The position numbers and the translations under genes are program-made. From contig NZ_CP084874.1 of the NCBI RefSeq assembly GCF_020526085.1, positions 1 to 64,000 of the forward strand: DNA of 64,000 bases. The letters run 5' to 3'. Below the pieces are notes generated by a model, which saw nothing but the letters and a program-made list of their open reading frames with translations, made no database searches and was not told the DNA's origin. This stretch comes from Klebsiella africana (GTDB lineage: Bacteria; Pseudomonadota; Gammaproteobacteria; Enterobacterales; Enterobacteriaceae). Shown piece after piece: positions 23,891 through 31,875 of the stretch (its first letter is position 1; every line of letters begins with the position of its first letter).

Positions 23891-25075
23891 TTATACCGGC
23901 TGCTGATGGTGGGTGAAGCGCGAGGCCAGCGGCAGCCAGCATAGCAGAATCAACAGGCCCATCAGCATCATCAGCAGACCGAGGCTGCCCTGACCGGTTT
24001 GCGGCATCATCGCCGACAGCCAGGCCAGCACGCCGGAGCCGATATTCTGCAAGCCGCCAACCAGTGCCCCGGCGGTTCCGGCGAGGAACGGGAACGGCTC
24101 CATTGCGCCGCTGGTGGCGAGCGGGAACAGCATCCCGGCGCCGAAGAAGAACAGCGCCGCAGGCACCAGCAAAGTCCAGACGGTCATGATGCCCAGCAGC
24201 CCAGGGATCCACATCATCAAACCCGCCAGCAGGCAGCAGATAACCGACTGCCACATCAGCGTCGGGAAACGCTTGTTGGGGCGGCCGGCGAACCACGCGC
24301 CGAAGAACGCCGCCGGGATCGGCAGAATAAACAGAATACTCACCGCCATGCTGCTCAGGCCGAGCACCGCGCCCATCAGCACCCCGGAGCAGGCTTCGAA
24401 TACCGCAATTCCCGCCAGGCCGCCGATCAGCATCAGCAGATAGCAGTTAAAGGCGCCAGTGCCGAACAGCGTTCTGTAGCTGGCCAGAAGTTTGGTGCGC
24501 GGCGCGCCTTCCGGACGCGTTTCCGGCATCCACTTCGCCATGCTAAAGGTCACGCCGGCGCACAGGACCAGCAGGAAAGCGTAGCAGGCGCGCCAGCTCC
24601 ACAGGGTGTCGAGAATGCCGCCGAGCAGCGGGGCAATCAGCGGGCTGACCAGAATCCCCATATTTAACAGGCTATTAGCATGACGCAGCTGAGCGCCTTC
24701 GTACAGGTCGCGGGGCAGGGTACGCGCCATCACGCCACCGACCCCGGTGCCCATCCCCTGCATGGCGCTGGCGGCGATCAGCACCGGCAGGCTATGGGTG
24801 GTAATAGCTACCAGCGTCGCCAACATAAAAATCGACATCCCGACGAGGATCACCGGACGGCGACCGACGCGGTCAGAGAGCGGGCCGTAGAACAGCTGTG
24901 AAATACCATAGGTCAGCAGGTAGGCCGCCATCACGCTTTGTACCGCCCCTTCGCGGACGTTCAGCGCGACCGCCATGTCGGCGATGGCCGGAATATAAAT
25001 GGTCTGCGCCATCTGGCCAACGGCCACCAGCAGTACCAGCATCAACAACAAATTGAAGTTCTTATGCCGTTTCAT
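23891..25075 (-). CDS. emrD: Multidrug efflux MFS transporter EmrD
   Basis: EmrD is a 12-helix drug:proton antiporter of the DHA1 group, linked in E. coli to export of uncouplers and amphipathic compounds. The 394-residue protein has the MFS motif A PLSDRVGRRPVILVG between helices 2 and 3 and the antiporter-type GMGTGVGGVMARTLPRD region. The start at 25075 gives MKRHKNFNLLLMLVLLVAVG as in E. coli; a longer frame opens at 25126 but is not conserved. It is a single gene flanked by REP repeats downstream. Confidence 0.96.
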   Translation of the reverse strand: MKRHKNFNLLLMLVLLVAVGQMAQTIYIPAIADMAVALNVREGAVQSVMAAYLLTYGISQLFYGPLSDRVGRRPVILVGMSIFMLATLVAITTHSLPVLIAASAMQGMGTGVGGVMARTLPRDLYEGAQLRHANSLLNMGILVSPLIAPLLGGILDTLWSWRACYAFLLVLCAGVTFSMAKWMPETRPEGAPRTKLLASYRTLFGTGAFNCYLLMLIGGLAGIAVFEACSGVLMGAVLGLSSMAVSILFILPIPAAFFGAWFAGRPNKRFPTLMWQSVICCLLAGLMMWIPGLLGIMTVWTLLVPAALFFFGAGMLFPLATSGAMEPFPFLAGTAGALVGGLQNIGSGVLAWLSAMMPQTGQGSLGLLMMLMGLLILLCWLPLASRFTHHQQPV

Positions 25076-25249
25076 GTCGATGAATACTTCGTGAGTAAAG
25101 AGAAATGAAGAATATGTGACTGGCACATCCCGTAAACGATGGAGGAATCTACCATATTAAAATGACAGAACAACTGCAAAGAGCCGATTGTTGAGGGAAT
25201 TCCAGGCAGATTATGTAAACAGGAACGGCAACTAATGTTGCCATTTCAG

Positions 25250-26083
25250 CTACGCCAGGCGCAGGAGGATCGCCCCGGCGGCAATCCCGCAGGCGGCCAC
25301 GATGCGCAGCGGCATCAGTTGCTCTTTCAGGACGATAAAGGCGATCAGCGCGCCGAAGAGAATGGAGGTTTCACGTAGCGCGGCGACCACCGCCAGCGGG
25401 GCCTGGGTCATCGCCCATAGCGCCAGGCCGTAGGAGCCCATGGTGCCGACACCGCCGAGGATGCCCTTTTTCCAGTGCTGGCGTAAATAACGACTGGCCT
25501 CACGCCGCCGCGCCACCATGGCCCAGCACAGCAGGCAGAAGCCGTTCATAAAAAAGGTCCACAGGGTATAGCCGAGCGCAGAGCCCGCCAGCCGGACGCC
25601 GGTGCCGTCTACCAGCGTGTAGCCAGCGATAAAGCAGGCATTGATCAGCGCCAGCGCGATGCCTTTGCGAGAGCTAACGCGGCCGTGAAAGGCCATCGCC
25701 AGAATCGCCAGGCAGATCACGCCGATGCCCAGCCAGGCCAGCGGCGACAGACGATCGCCGAGGAACAGCACGCTGATCGCCGCCACCAGCAGCGGCGCAG
25801 TGCCGCGCATCAGCGGATAGGTCTGGCTCATATCTGACACCTGGTAGGTCTTCGCCACCAGCACTGTATACACCACCTGTAACGCGCACGACGCCAGCAG
25901 ATAGGGGGCGCTGGCAAGCGTTGGCTGCGGGGCAAAGGGCAGCATCACCAGGGCGATCAGCGCGGCCGAGCCGCTGACGCCGATCGCCGCGTACATTTTA
26001 TCGCCGCTGGCTTTGACGATAGCGTTCCAGCTGGCGTGCAGCAGGGCGGCAAACAGCAAAATGCAGAATACGGTGAGGGTCAT
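25250..26083 (-). CDS. EamA/DMT-family transporter
   Basis: A 277-residue drug/metabolite-superfamily protein with about ten membrane segments and two EamA repeats (about 5-135 and 145-275). Motifs include HASWNAIVKASG near the N-terminus, SQTYPLMRGTAPLLVA in the first half and APLAVVAALRETSILFGALIAFIVLKE in the second. The substrate is unknown. ATG at 26083 is chosen; TTG at 26098 would add five residues, and neither has a strong ribosome-binding site. A small stem GGCAAC-taat-GTTGCC (25227-25242) lies just after its stop. Confidence 0.85.
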   Translation of the reverse strand: MTLTVFCILLFAALLHASWNAIVKASGDKMYAAIGVSGSAALIALVMLPFAPQPTLASAPYLLASCALQVVYTVLVAKTYQVSDMSQTYPLMRGTAPLLVAAISVLFLGDRLSPLAWLGIGVICLAILAMAFHGRVSSRKGIALALINACFIAGYTLVDGTGVRLAGSALGYTLWTFFMNGFCLLCWAMVARRREASRYLRQHWKKGILGGVGTMGSYGLALWAMTQAPLAVVAALRETSILFGALIAFIVLKEQLMPLRIVAACGIAAGAILLRLA

Positions 26084-26150
26084 CGCAGACAGGTTCAACA
26101 GTGAAGGTCACTGGACTGTAACATGCGCCCGCGCAGCCTGCCAGCGGGGA

Positions 26151-26597
26151 CTAAAGCGAACAAAACAGGCGATGCGTCACCCGTGGCTCATCGTACACCG
26201 GGCGAAAACCAAGCCTTTCATAAAAGGGCCAGGCCTGCGCCGGGGCATGGGTGTTGAGAAAATCGAACCAGGCGCTGGAGTGGGTGATAACCGAGACCAG
26301 CAGCTGTTGGCCGATCCCCCGGCGTCGGTAGCGTTCGCTGATGTAGAGGTGGCGAATGCGCCCGGCCCGCGGCTGCGGACTGAAGGGATCGCTATTGATG
26401 CCGCATACCCCTACCAGCTGGTGGTTCACAAAGGCGCCCAGCAGCGTTTCGCCCGGCGCGTTAAAGCGGTTTTTGCCGCTCTGCCAGTTTTCCGCCAGGC
26501 GGCGCAGCATATTGAAATGCTGTTCAAGGCTTTCAATTCGTAGCGCCGCGAACCCCGGGGCATCCGGCGTCGTGGCGGCAATTAACAGGGGTGGCAT
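26151..26597 (-). CDS. GNAT-family N-acetyltransferase
   Basis: A 148-residue Gcn5-related acetyltransferase. The acetyl-CoA-binding motif is IRHLYISERYRRRGIGQQLLVSV (RRRGIG pyrophosphate loop), preceded by a VGVCGI strand and followed by a WPFYERLGFRPV C-terminal motif. The acceptor is unknown. The ATG at 26597 lies five bases after GGAGG, which decides the start; the frame remains open to 26612. It ends near the convergent-free side of the EamA gene and lies just downstream of the tisB region on the same strand. Confidence 0.88.
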   Translation of the reverse strand: MPPLLIAATTPDAPGFAALRIESLEQHFNMLRRLAENWQSGKNRFNAPGETLLGAFVNHQLVGVCGINSDPFSPQPRAGRIRHLYISERYRRRGIGQQLLVSVITHSSAWFDFLNTHAPAQAWPFYERLGFRPVYDEPRVTHRLFCSL

Positions 26598-26642
26598 AGC
26601 ATCCTCCATCAAGTCATCCCGGGACGCCCGGCGGGCGCCTGC

Positions 26643-26666
26643 AGGGGGGCGGTTTCCCGCCCCCCT
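26643..26666 (-). repeat. Very stable GNRA hairpin downstream of tisB
   Basis: On the minus strand the perfect 10-bp stem AGGGGGGCGG/CCGCCCCCCT closes a GAAA tetraloop, 22 bases after the tisB stop. It probably marks or protects the 3' end of the tisB mRNA. There is no U-tract immediately after it. Confidence 0.75.
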
Positions 26667-26687
26667 CAGGTGCGACTTGAACCTGAA

Positions 26688-26777
26688 TCAGCGGAACTGT
26701 TTCAGGACTGCATCAAGTAGTTGCAACACAGCAACCATGAGTTTCAGGATCAAAATAATAATATCCATTCCGCCCAT
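26688..26777 (-). CDS. tisB: SOS-induced membrane toxin TisB
   Basis: The 29-residue peptide contains DIIILILKLMVAVLQLLDAV and ends VLKQFR. E. coli TisB as I recall it is MNLVDIAILILKLIVAALQLLDAVLKYLK. It is a single amphipathic membrane helix; TisB dissipates the proton motive force and promotes persister formation under DNA damage. The ATG at 26777 is preceded by GGAG with 8-nt spacing. The frame stays open to 26981, so automatic annotation could give a false 97-residue protein. Upstream on the same strand are the IstR target (26985-27005) and a perfect LexA box, and IstR-1 is encoded divergently. Position between emrD and ivbL agrees with E. coli. Confidence 0.93.
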   Translation of the reverse strand: MGGMDIIILILKLMVAVLQLLDAVLKQFR

Positions 26778-26984
26778 ACGCGCGTCTCCTGTGGTTAAGG
26801 AGCACAATAAGCTGACGTACCTTTCCGCTGCCCGTTGCCAGCTTATCCCTGCCTGTCGCTGGCGGCGTCTGCCCTGGCCGATAGTTTGTCCTTTCCATGG
26901 ACGGCTTCCCGGCCCGCCGCCTGCAACGACAGGGGTGCGCAGCGCTGAGCCATGCGTTGCCGCGCGGGCCAGACACTGCACGTT

Positions 26985-27005
26985 GTTGACGTAACACAGT
27001 GTGCT
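26985..27005 (-). promoter_or_regulatory. IstR-1 target in the tisB mRNA leader
   Basis: The minus-strand transcript here can pair over 21 nt with the 5' end of IstR-1 (27234-27254), with one internal G-U pair. In E. coli this upstream segment is the ribosome standby site that IstR-1 blocks. Confidence 0.9.
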
Positions 27006-27119
27006 CTCTCGGGGTTAAGGCACTGACGGCACCACCCGTTTCAGCCAGGACTTCGTTGCGCCGGTCAAACTTGCGGCCCCCGAATGGCACAAAGTGAACA
27101 CACCCAGTATAGATAAACA

Positions 27120-27135
27120 CTGTATGGATGAACAG
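27120..27135 (-). promoter_or_regulatory. LexA box and promoter of tisB
   Basis: CTGT-ATGGATGA-ACAG fits the SOS consensus CTGT-N8-ACAG perfectly. On the minus strand it lies between a -35-like TTGTCC (27144-27149) and a -10-like CATACA (27121-27126), 17 bp apart. LexA would therefore block the tisB promoter. Confidence 0.92.
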
Positions 27136-27198
27136 TATTTTTTGGACAAATCCGCCCCTCTCATCCATACTCTATGACAGAGAAAAACCGACCTTAAA

Positions 27199-27227
27199 TT
27201 GCGCGAACTGCAGCGATCGCGTATACT
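27199..27227 (+). promoter_or_regulatory. Constitutive promoter of istR-1
   Basis: TTGCGC (27199-27204) and TATACT (27222-27227) are separated by 17 bp. Transcription would start about 7 nt later at G27234, exactly where similarity to IstR-1 starts. Confidence 0.8.
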
Positions 27228-27233
27228 TTTGGC

Positions 27234-27309
27234 GTTGACGTAATACAGTGTGCTTGCGGCTACCAACTGTAACCATGCTGATAAAAACCTCGCTCCGGCG
27301 GGGTTTTTT
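27234..27309 (+). ncRNA. istR: Antisense antitoxin RNA IstR-1
   Basis: IstR-1 is a short RNA that base-pairs with the tisB mRNA leader and blocks standby ribosome binding, so TisB is made only when SOS induction outnumbers it. The predicted RNA is about 76 nt, close to the 75 nt of E. coli. It begins GUUGACGUAAUACAGUGUGC, which pairs with 26985-27005 on the tisB transcript, and ends in the terminator stem CCTCGC-tccg-GCGGGG followed by T6 (27288-27308). Synteny between emrD and ivbL supports the call. Ends were read from motifs, not mapped. Confidence 0.92.
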
Positions 27310-27439
27310 GTTTTCTGCCCTTTTGCGCCGAACTGTGATCTTTCGCGCAAATTTTCGTGGATGAAAATAAATCCATTGTGAAAACGTAAAACCTGTGTTT
27401 GTATAAATTCAGCTTATTTATTGACACAACAGGTCCCTA

Positions 27440-27535
27440 ATGAACGCAACCCTGATCGCTTCGACCCTACTAAAAACCGCGCCTGCCGCGGTGGTCGTCG
27501 TGTCTGTGGTGGTCGTCGTCGGCAATGCGCCGTAG
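27440..27535 (+). CDS. ivbL: ilvB operon leader peptide IvbL
   Basis: A 31-residue attenuation peptide, MNATLIASTLLKTAPAAV followed by a valine run (VVVVSVVVVV) and GNAP. Ribosome stalling at Val (and Leu) codons when charged tRNA is scarce prevents the terminator at 27558-27591 from forming and lets ilvBN be read. It closely resembles E. coli IvbL, with Ser where that peptide has Arg inside the valine run. It is too short for usual gene callers. Confidence 0.95.
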   Translation: MNATLIASTLLKTAPAAVVVVSVVVVVGNAP

Positions 27536-27557
27536 GGTCCGGAACAACACGAATTCC

Positions 27558-27592
27558 AAACCCCGCCGGCGCAAACCGAGCGGGGTTTTTTG
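27558..27592 (+). terminator. ilvB attenuator
   Basis: AACCCCGC and GCGGGGTT flank a 13-nt loop and are followed by a T run just after the IvbL stop. This is the transcription attenuator of ilvBN. Confidence 0.92.
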
Positions 27593-27639
27593 TTGGCGAG
27601 CCCCCCGGTAAAGTCGGCCCAGAAGAAAAGGACTGGAGC

Positions 27640-29328
27640 ATGGCAAGTTCGGGCACCACATCAAACACAATGCGCTTTACCGGCGCGCAGCTGGTTGTTC
27701 ATTTACTGGAACGCCAGGGTATCACTATGGTTAGCGGCATTCCGGGCGGCTCCATCCTGCCTATCTATGATGCCTTAAGCCAAAGCACGCAGATCCGCCA
27801 TATCCTGGCGCGCCACGAGCAGGGCGCGGGCTTTATCGCCCAGGGAATGGCGCGTACAGAAGGCAAACCGGCGGTCTGTATGGCCTGCAGCGGCCCGGGG
27901 GCGACGAATCTGGTGACGGCGATTGCCGATGCCCGCCTGGACTCGATTCCGCTGGTCTGCATTACCGGCCAGGTGCCAGCCTCGATGATCGGTACCGACG
28001 CTTTCCAGGAAGTCGATACCTACGGCATCTCTATCCCCATCACTAAGCATAACTATCTGGTGCGCGATATCGCCGAGCTGCCGCAGGTGATCAGCGACGC
28101 CTTCCGTATTGCTCAGTCCGGGCGTCCCGGGCCGGTGTGGATAGACATTCCTAAGGATGTGCAGTCGGCGACGATTGAACTGGAAACGCTGCCAGAGCCG
28201 GGAGAACGCGCCCCGGCCCCGGCATTCGCGCCTGAAAGCGTGCGTGAGGCGGCGGCGATGATCAACGCGGCGAAGCGTCCGGTGCTCTATCTGGGCGGCG
28301 GGGTGATTAACGCGCCGCAGCCGATTCGCGAGCTGGCGGAAAAAGGCAACCTGCCGACCACCATGACCCTGATGGCGCTGGGCATGCTGCCGAAAGCGCA
28401 TCCGCTGTCGCTGGGGATGCTGGGGATGCACGGCGCGCGCAGTACCAACTTCATTCTGCAGGAAGCGGATTTACTGATTGTTTTAGGCGCGCGTTTTGAT
28501 GACCGGGCGATTGGCAAGACCGAACAGTTTTGCCCGAATGCGAAAATTATCCACGTCGATATCGACCGCGCTGAGCTGGGCAAAATCAAGCAACCGCACG
28601 TGGCGATTCAGGGCGATGTGGCGGAGGTCTTGGCCCAGCTTATTCCGCAAATTGAGGCGCAGCCGCGTGATGAGTGGCGCCAGCTGGTGGCTGATTTACA
28701 AAGAGAATTCCCCTGCGCCATCCCGCAGGAAAGCGATCCGCTCTCCCATTACGGCCTGATTAACGCCGTGGCCGCCTGCGTTGACGATGAGGCGATCATT
28801 ACCACCGATGTGGGCCAGCATCAGATGTGGACGGCGCAGGCCTATCCGCTCAACCGTCCGCGCCAGTGGCTGACTTCCGGCGGTCTCGGTACCATGGGCT
28901 TCGGCCTGCCGGCGGCCATCGGCGCGGCGCTGGCGAATCCGCAGCGCAAGGTTATCTGCTTCTCCGGCGATGGCAGTCTGATGATGAATATTCAGGAGAT
29001 GGCCACCGCCGCTGAAAATCAGCTGGATGTCAAAATTATCCTGCTGAACAACGAAGCGCTGGGGCTGGTGCATCAGCAGCAGAGCCTGTTCTATCAGCAG
29101 GGCGTTTTTGCCGCCACCTATCCGGGGATGATTAACTTTATGCAGATCGCCGCCGGTTTTGGTCTGCAAACCTGTGATTTAAATAACGAAGCCGATCCGC
29201 AGGCGGCGCTGCAGGCGATCATCGACCGTCCGGGGCCGGCGCTGATCCACGTGCGCATCGACGCGCAGCAGAAAGTGTATCCGATGGTACCGCCGGGTGC
29301 GGCCAATACTGAAATGGTGGGGGAATAA
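27640..29328 (+). CDS. ilvB: Acetolactate synthase I, catalytic subunit
   Basis: IlvB catalyses the first common step of valine/leucine (and isoleucine) synthesis, condensing pyruvate to acetolactate or acetohydroxybutyrate with thiamine diphosphate, FAD and Mg. The 562-residue protein has the N-terminal ThDP Pyr domain with catalytic Glu60 in ARHEQGAGF, a central FAD-associated domain, and the C-terminal PP domain with GDGSLMMN (Gly443 onward). The ATG at 27640 gives MASSGTTS as in E. coli; the frame extends back into the leader but is not used. It is controlled by IvbL attenuation and followed by ilvN. Confidence 0.98.
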   Translation: MASSGTTSNTMRFTGAQLVVHLLERQGITMVSGIPGGSILPIYDALSQSTQIRHILARHEQGAGFIAQGMARTEGKPAVCMACSGPGATNLVTAIADARLDSIPLVCITGQVPASMIGTDAFQEVDTYGISIPITKHNYLVRDIAELPQVISDAFRIAQSGRPGPVWIDIPKDVQSATIELETLPEPGERAPAPAFAPESVREAAAMINAAKRPVLYLGGGVINAPQPIRELAEKGNLPTTMTLMALGMLPKAHPLSLGMLGMHGARSTNFILQEADLLIVLGARFDDRAIGKTEQFCPNAKIIHVDIDRAELGKIKQPHVAIQGDVAEVLAQLIPQIEAQPRDEWRQLVADLQREFPCAIPQESDPLSHYGLINAVAACVDDEAIITTDVGQHQMWTAQAYPLNRPRQWLTSGGLGTMGFGLPAAIGAALANPQRKVICFSGDGSLMMNIQEMATAAENQLDVKIILLNNEALGLVHQQQSLFYQQGVFAATYPGMINFMQIAAGFGLQTCDLNNEADPQAALQAIIDRPGPALIHVRIDAQQKVYPMVPPGAANTEMVGE

Positions 29329-29331
29329 GCC

Positions 29332-29619
29332 ATGCAAAAACAATGTGATAACGTCATTCTGGAACTCACCGTCCGCAACCACCCCGGCGTCATGACCCAC
29401 GTCTGCGGTCTATTTGCCCGCCGGGCGTTTAACGTCGAAGGCATTCTCTGTCTACCGATTCAGGGCAGCGAACACAGCCGTATCTGGCTGCTGGTAAACG
29501 ACGATCAGCGTCTCGGGCAGATGATTAGCCAGATTGAAAAGCTGGAAGATGTCACTAAAGTGGCGCGCAACCAGTCCGATCCCACCATGTTTAACAAAAT
29601 TGCGGTGTTCTTCGAGTAA
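29332..29619 (+). CDS. ilvN: Acetolactate synthase I, regulatory subunit
   Basis: IlvN is the small ACT-domain subunit that raises IlvB activity and confers valine feedback inhibition. The 95-residue protein matches the family length, with the ACT core [29 protein letters not shown] (about 10-38). It starts three bases after the ilvB stop, so subunits are made together. A REP element follows. Confidence 0.97.
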   Translation: MQKQCDNVILELTVRNHPGVMTHVCGLFARRAFNVEGILCLPIQGSEHSRIWLLVNDDQRLGQMISQIEKLEDVTKVARNQSDPTMFNKIAVFFE

Positions 29620-29670
29620 ATCGCGCAAGGCTTGAACGGTAAGGTGCTTATGGTTAAGGTAAGCGCCTTT

Positions 29671-29750
29671 GCCGGATGGCGCTGCGCTTATCCGGCCTAC
29701 AGGGAGTGGATCCGTAGGCCAGATAAGGCGTTTACGCCGCCATCCGGCGC
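29671..29750. repeat. BIME between ilvN and uhpA
   Basis: Two facing REP units, GCCGGATGGCGCTGCGCTTATCCGGCCTAC-type (split here at 29671-29700) and TAGGCCAGATAAGGCG...GCCATCCGGCGC (29714-29750), form a typical BIME. Confidence 0.85.
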
Positions 29751-29771
29751 TTTCAGGCACCAGGACATACC

Positions 29772-30365
29772 ATGACTATCATCGCCCTTATTGACGATCA
29801 TTTGATTGTCCGCTCCGGTTTTGCACAGCTGCTGGGGCTGGAAGCTGATTTTCAGGTTGTTGCCGAATTTGGTAGCGGCCGCGAGGCGCTGGCGGGGCTA
29901 CCGGGGCGCGGTGTACAGGTCTGTATCTGCGATATCTCAATGCCGGATATTTCCGGGCTGGAGCTGCTCAGCCAGCTGCCGAAGGGGATGGCGACCATCA
30001 TGCTGTCGGTGCACGATAGCCCGGCGCTGATCGAGCAGGCGCTGAACGCCGGCGCGCGCGGCTTCCTGTCGAAACGCTGTAGCCCGGATGAACTGATCGC
30101 CGCGGTGCGCACGGTGGCGGCGGGCGGTTGCTATCTCACGCCGGATATCGCCATGAAGCTGGCCGCCGGGCGCCAGGATCCGCTCACCAAACGCGAACGC
30201 CAGGTGGCGGAAAAGCTGGCGCAGGGGATGGCGGTGAAAGAGATCGCCGCCGAGCTCGGCCTGTCGCCGAAAACCGTTCACGTTCACCGCGCCAACCTGC
30301 TGGAAAAACTGGGCGTCAGCAACGACGTTGAGCTGGCGCGCCGCATGTTCGATAGCTGGCAATGA
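29772..30365 (+). CDS. uhpA: Response regulator UhpA
   Basis: UhpA is the DNA-binding output of the hexose-phosphate sensing system and activates uhpT when phosphorylated by UhpB. The 197-residue NarL/FixJ protein has a receiver domain with acidic pair Asp8/Asp9, phosphoacceptor Asp54 in CDISMPD and Lys in FLSKR. A LuxR-type helix-turn-helix follows at about 135-195 ([41 protein letters not shown]). Its stop overlaps the uhpB start as ATGA. Confidence 0.98.
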   Translation: MTIIALIDDHLIVRSGFAQLLGLEADFQVVAEFGSGREALAGLPGRGVQVCICDISMPDISGLELLSQLPKGMATIMLSVHDSPALIEQALNAGARGFLSKRCSPDELIAAVRTVAAGGCYLTPDIAMKLAAGRQDPLTKRERQVAEKLAQGMAVKEIAAELGLSPKTVHVHRANLLEKLGVSNDVELARRMFDSWQ

Positions 30366-31864
30366 AGGCCGTTGTATCACGCTTGCTGTCGGTGATCGGC
30401 TGCGCCTTTATCTTCTCCGCAGCCTGGTTTTGCCTGTGGAGTATCAGTCTGCATCTGGTGGAACGCGCGGATTTAGCGGTGCTGCTGTTTCCCTTTGGCC
30501 TGCGTTTAGGGCTGATGCTGCAATGCCCGCGCGGCTACTGGCCGGTGCTGCTGGGAGCCGAGTGGCTGCTTATCTTCTGGCTGGCGCAGGAAGTGGCGCT
30601 GGCGCACCCGATAATATTGGTGACCGGAAGTCTGCTGACCCTGCTACCGGTGGCGTTGATTTCACGCTATCGCCATCAGCGCGACTGGCTGACGCTGCTG
30701 CGCCAGGGCGGAGCGCTGATCGCCGCCGCGCTGCTGCAATCGCTGCCGTGGCTGGCGCAAGGGAGCGAAGGATTGACCGCGCTACTGTTAACGCTGACCG
30801 GTGGTCTGACGCTGGCGCCGACCTGCCTGGTTATCTGGCACTATCTTACCAGTACCGTCTGGCGGCCACTGGGGCCGGCGCTGGTGGCGCAGCCGGTCAA
30901 CTGGCGTGGGCGGCATCTGATCTGGTACCTGCTGTTATTCACCATTAGCCTGTGGCTGCAGCTTGGGCTGCCCGCCGAGCTCTCCCGCTTTACCCCTTTT
31001 TGTCTGGCGTTGCCGATTATCGCTCTCGCCTGGCACTACGGCTGGCAGGGGGCGCTGATCGCCACCCTGATGAACGCCATCGCGCTGATTGCCAGCCAGA
31101 CCTGGCACGATCACCCGGTTGATTTATTGCTTTCCCTGCTGGCCCAGAGCCTGACCGGGCTGCTGCTGGGGGCGGGGATCCAGCGATTGCGCGAGCTGAA
31201 CCAGTCGCTACAGAAGGAGCTGGCGCGAAATCGGCGGCTGGCGGAACGCCTGCTGGAAACGGAAGAGAGCGTGCGCCGTGACGTGGCGCGCGAGCTCCAT
31301 GATGATATTGGCCAGACTATCACGGCGATTCGCACTCAGGCGGGGATCGTCCAGCGGCTGGCGCCGGGCAACGCCAGCGTACGCCAGAGCGGCCAGTTGA
31401 TAGAACAGCTGTCGCTGGGGGTTTACGACTCCGTACGAAGGCTGCTTGGTCGTCTGCGTCCGCGCCAGCTTGACGATCTGCCGCTGGAGCAGGCGATACG
31501 TTCGTTGATGCGCGAAATGGAGCTGGAAGACCGCGGCATCGTTAGCCACCTTGAATGGCGGATTAACGAGGCGGGACTGAGCGAAAACCAGCGCGTGACG
31601 CTGTTTCGCGTTTGCCAGGAGGGGCTGAATAATATCGTCAAGCACGCCAGCGCCAGCGCCGTCACCCTCCAGGGCTGGCAGCAGGATGGGCGATTGATGC
31701 TGGTGCTGGAAGATGACGGTTGCGGCCTGCCGCCGGGCTCGAATCTGCAGGGGTTCGGCCTGACCGGCATGCGTGAACGCGTGACCGCCCTGGGCGGTAC
31801 GTTAACTATCTCCTGCACACATGGTACCCGCGTGTGCGTCAATTTACCGCTGCGTTACGCCTGA
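30362..31864 (+). CDS. uhpB: Sensor histidine kinase UhpB
   Basis: UhpB is the membrane kinase that, with UhpC, senses external glucose 6-phosphate and phosphorylates UhpA. The 500-residue protein has about eight N-terminal membrane segments (MASE1-like region, 1-280), a HisKA_3 dimerisation domain with His313 in [11 protein letters not shown], and a HATPase_c domain with the N box [12 protein letters not shown] and [11 protein letters not shown] near the end. It is coupled to uhpA by a 4-bp overlap. This gene matters clinically because loss of Uhp signalling reduces fosfomycin entry (established knowledge). Confidence 0.97.
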   Translation: MKAVVSRLLSVIGCAFIFSAAWFCLWSISLHLVERADLAVLLFPFGLRLGLMLQCPRGYWPVLLGAEWLLIFWLAQEVALAHPIILVTGSLLTLLPVALISRYRHQRDWLTLLRQGGALIAAALLQSLPWLAQGSEGLTALLLTLTGGLTLAPTCLVIWHYLTSTVWRPLGPALVAQPVNWRGRHLIWYLLLFTISLWLQLGLPAELSRFTPFCLALPIIALAWHYGWQGALIATLMNAIALIASQTWHDHPVDLLLSLLAQSLTGLLLGAGIQRLRELNQSLQKELARNRRLAERLLETEESVRRDVARELHDDIGQTITAIRTQAGIVQRLAPGNASVRQSGQLIEQLSLGVYDSVRRLLGRLRPRQLDDLPLEQAIRSLMREMELEDRGIVSHLEWRINEAGLSENQRVTLFRVCQEGLNNIVKHASASAVTLQGWQQDGRLMLVLEDDGCGLPPGSNLQGFGLTGMRERVTALGGTLTISCTHGTRVCVNLPLRYA

Positions 31865-31875
31865 GAGGAGCGCCG

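Noticed and set aside
26688..26981. 97-residue ORF on the minus strand
   Set aside because: Only its last 29 codons resemble a protein (TisB). The upstream part overlaps the untranslated tisB leader and the IstR-1 target.
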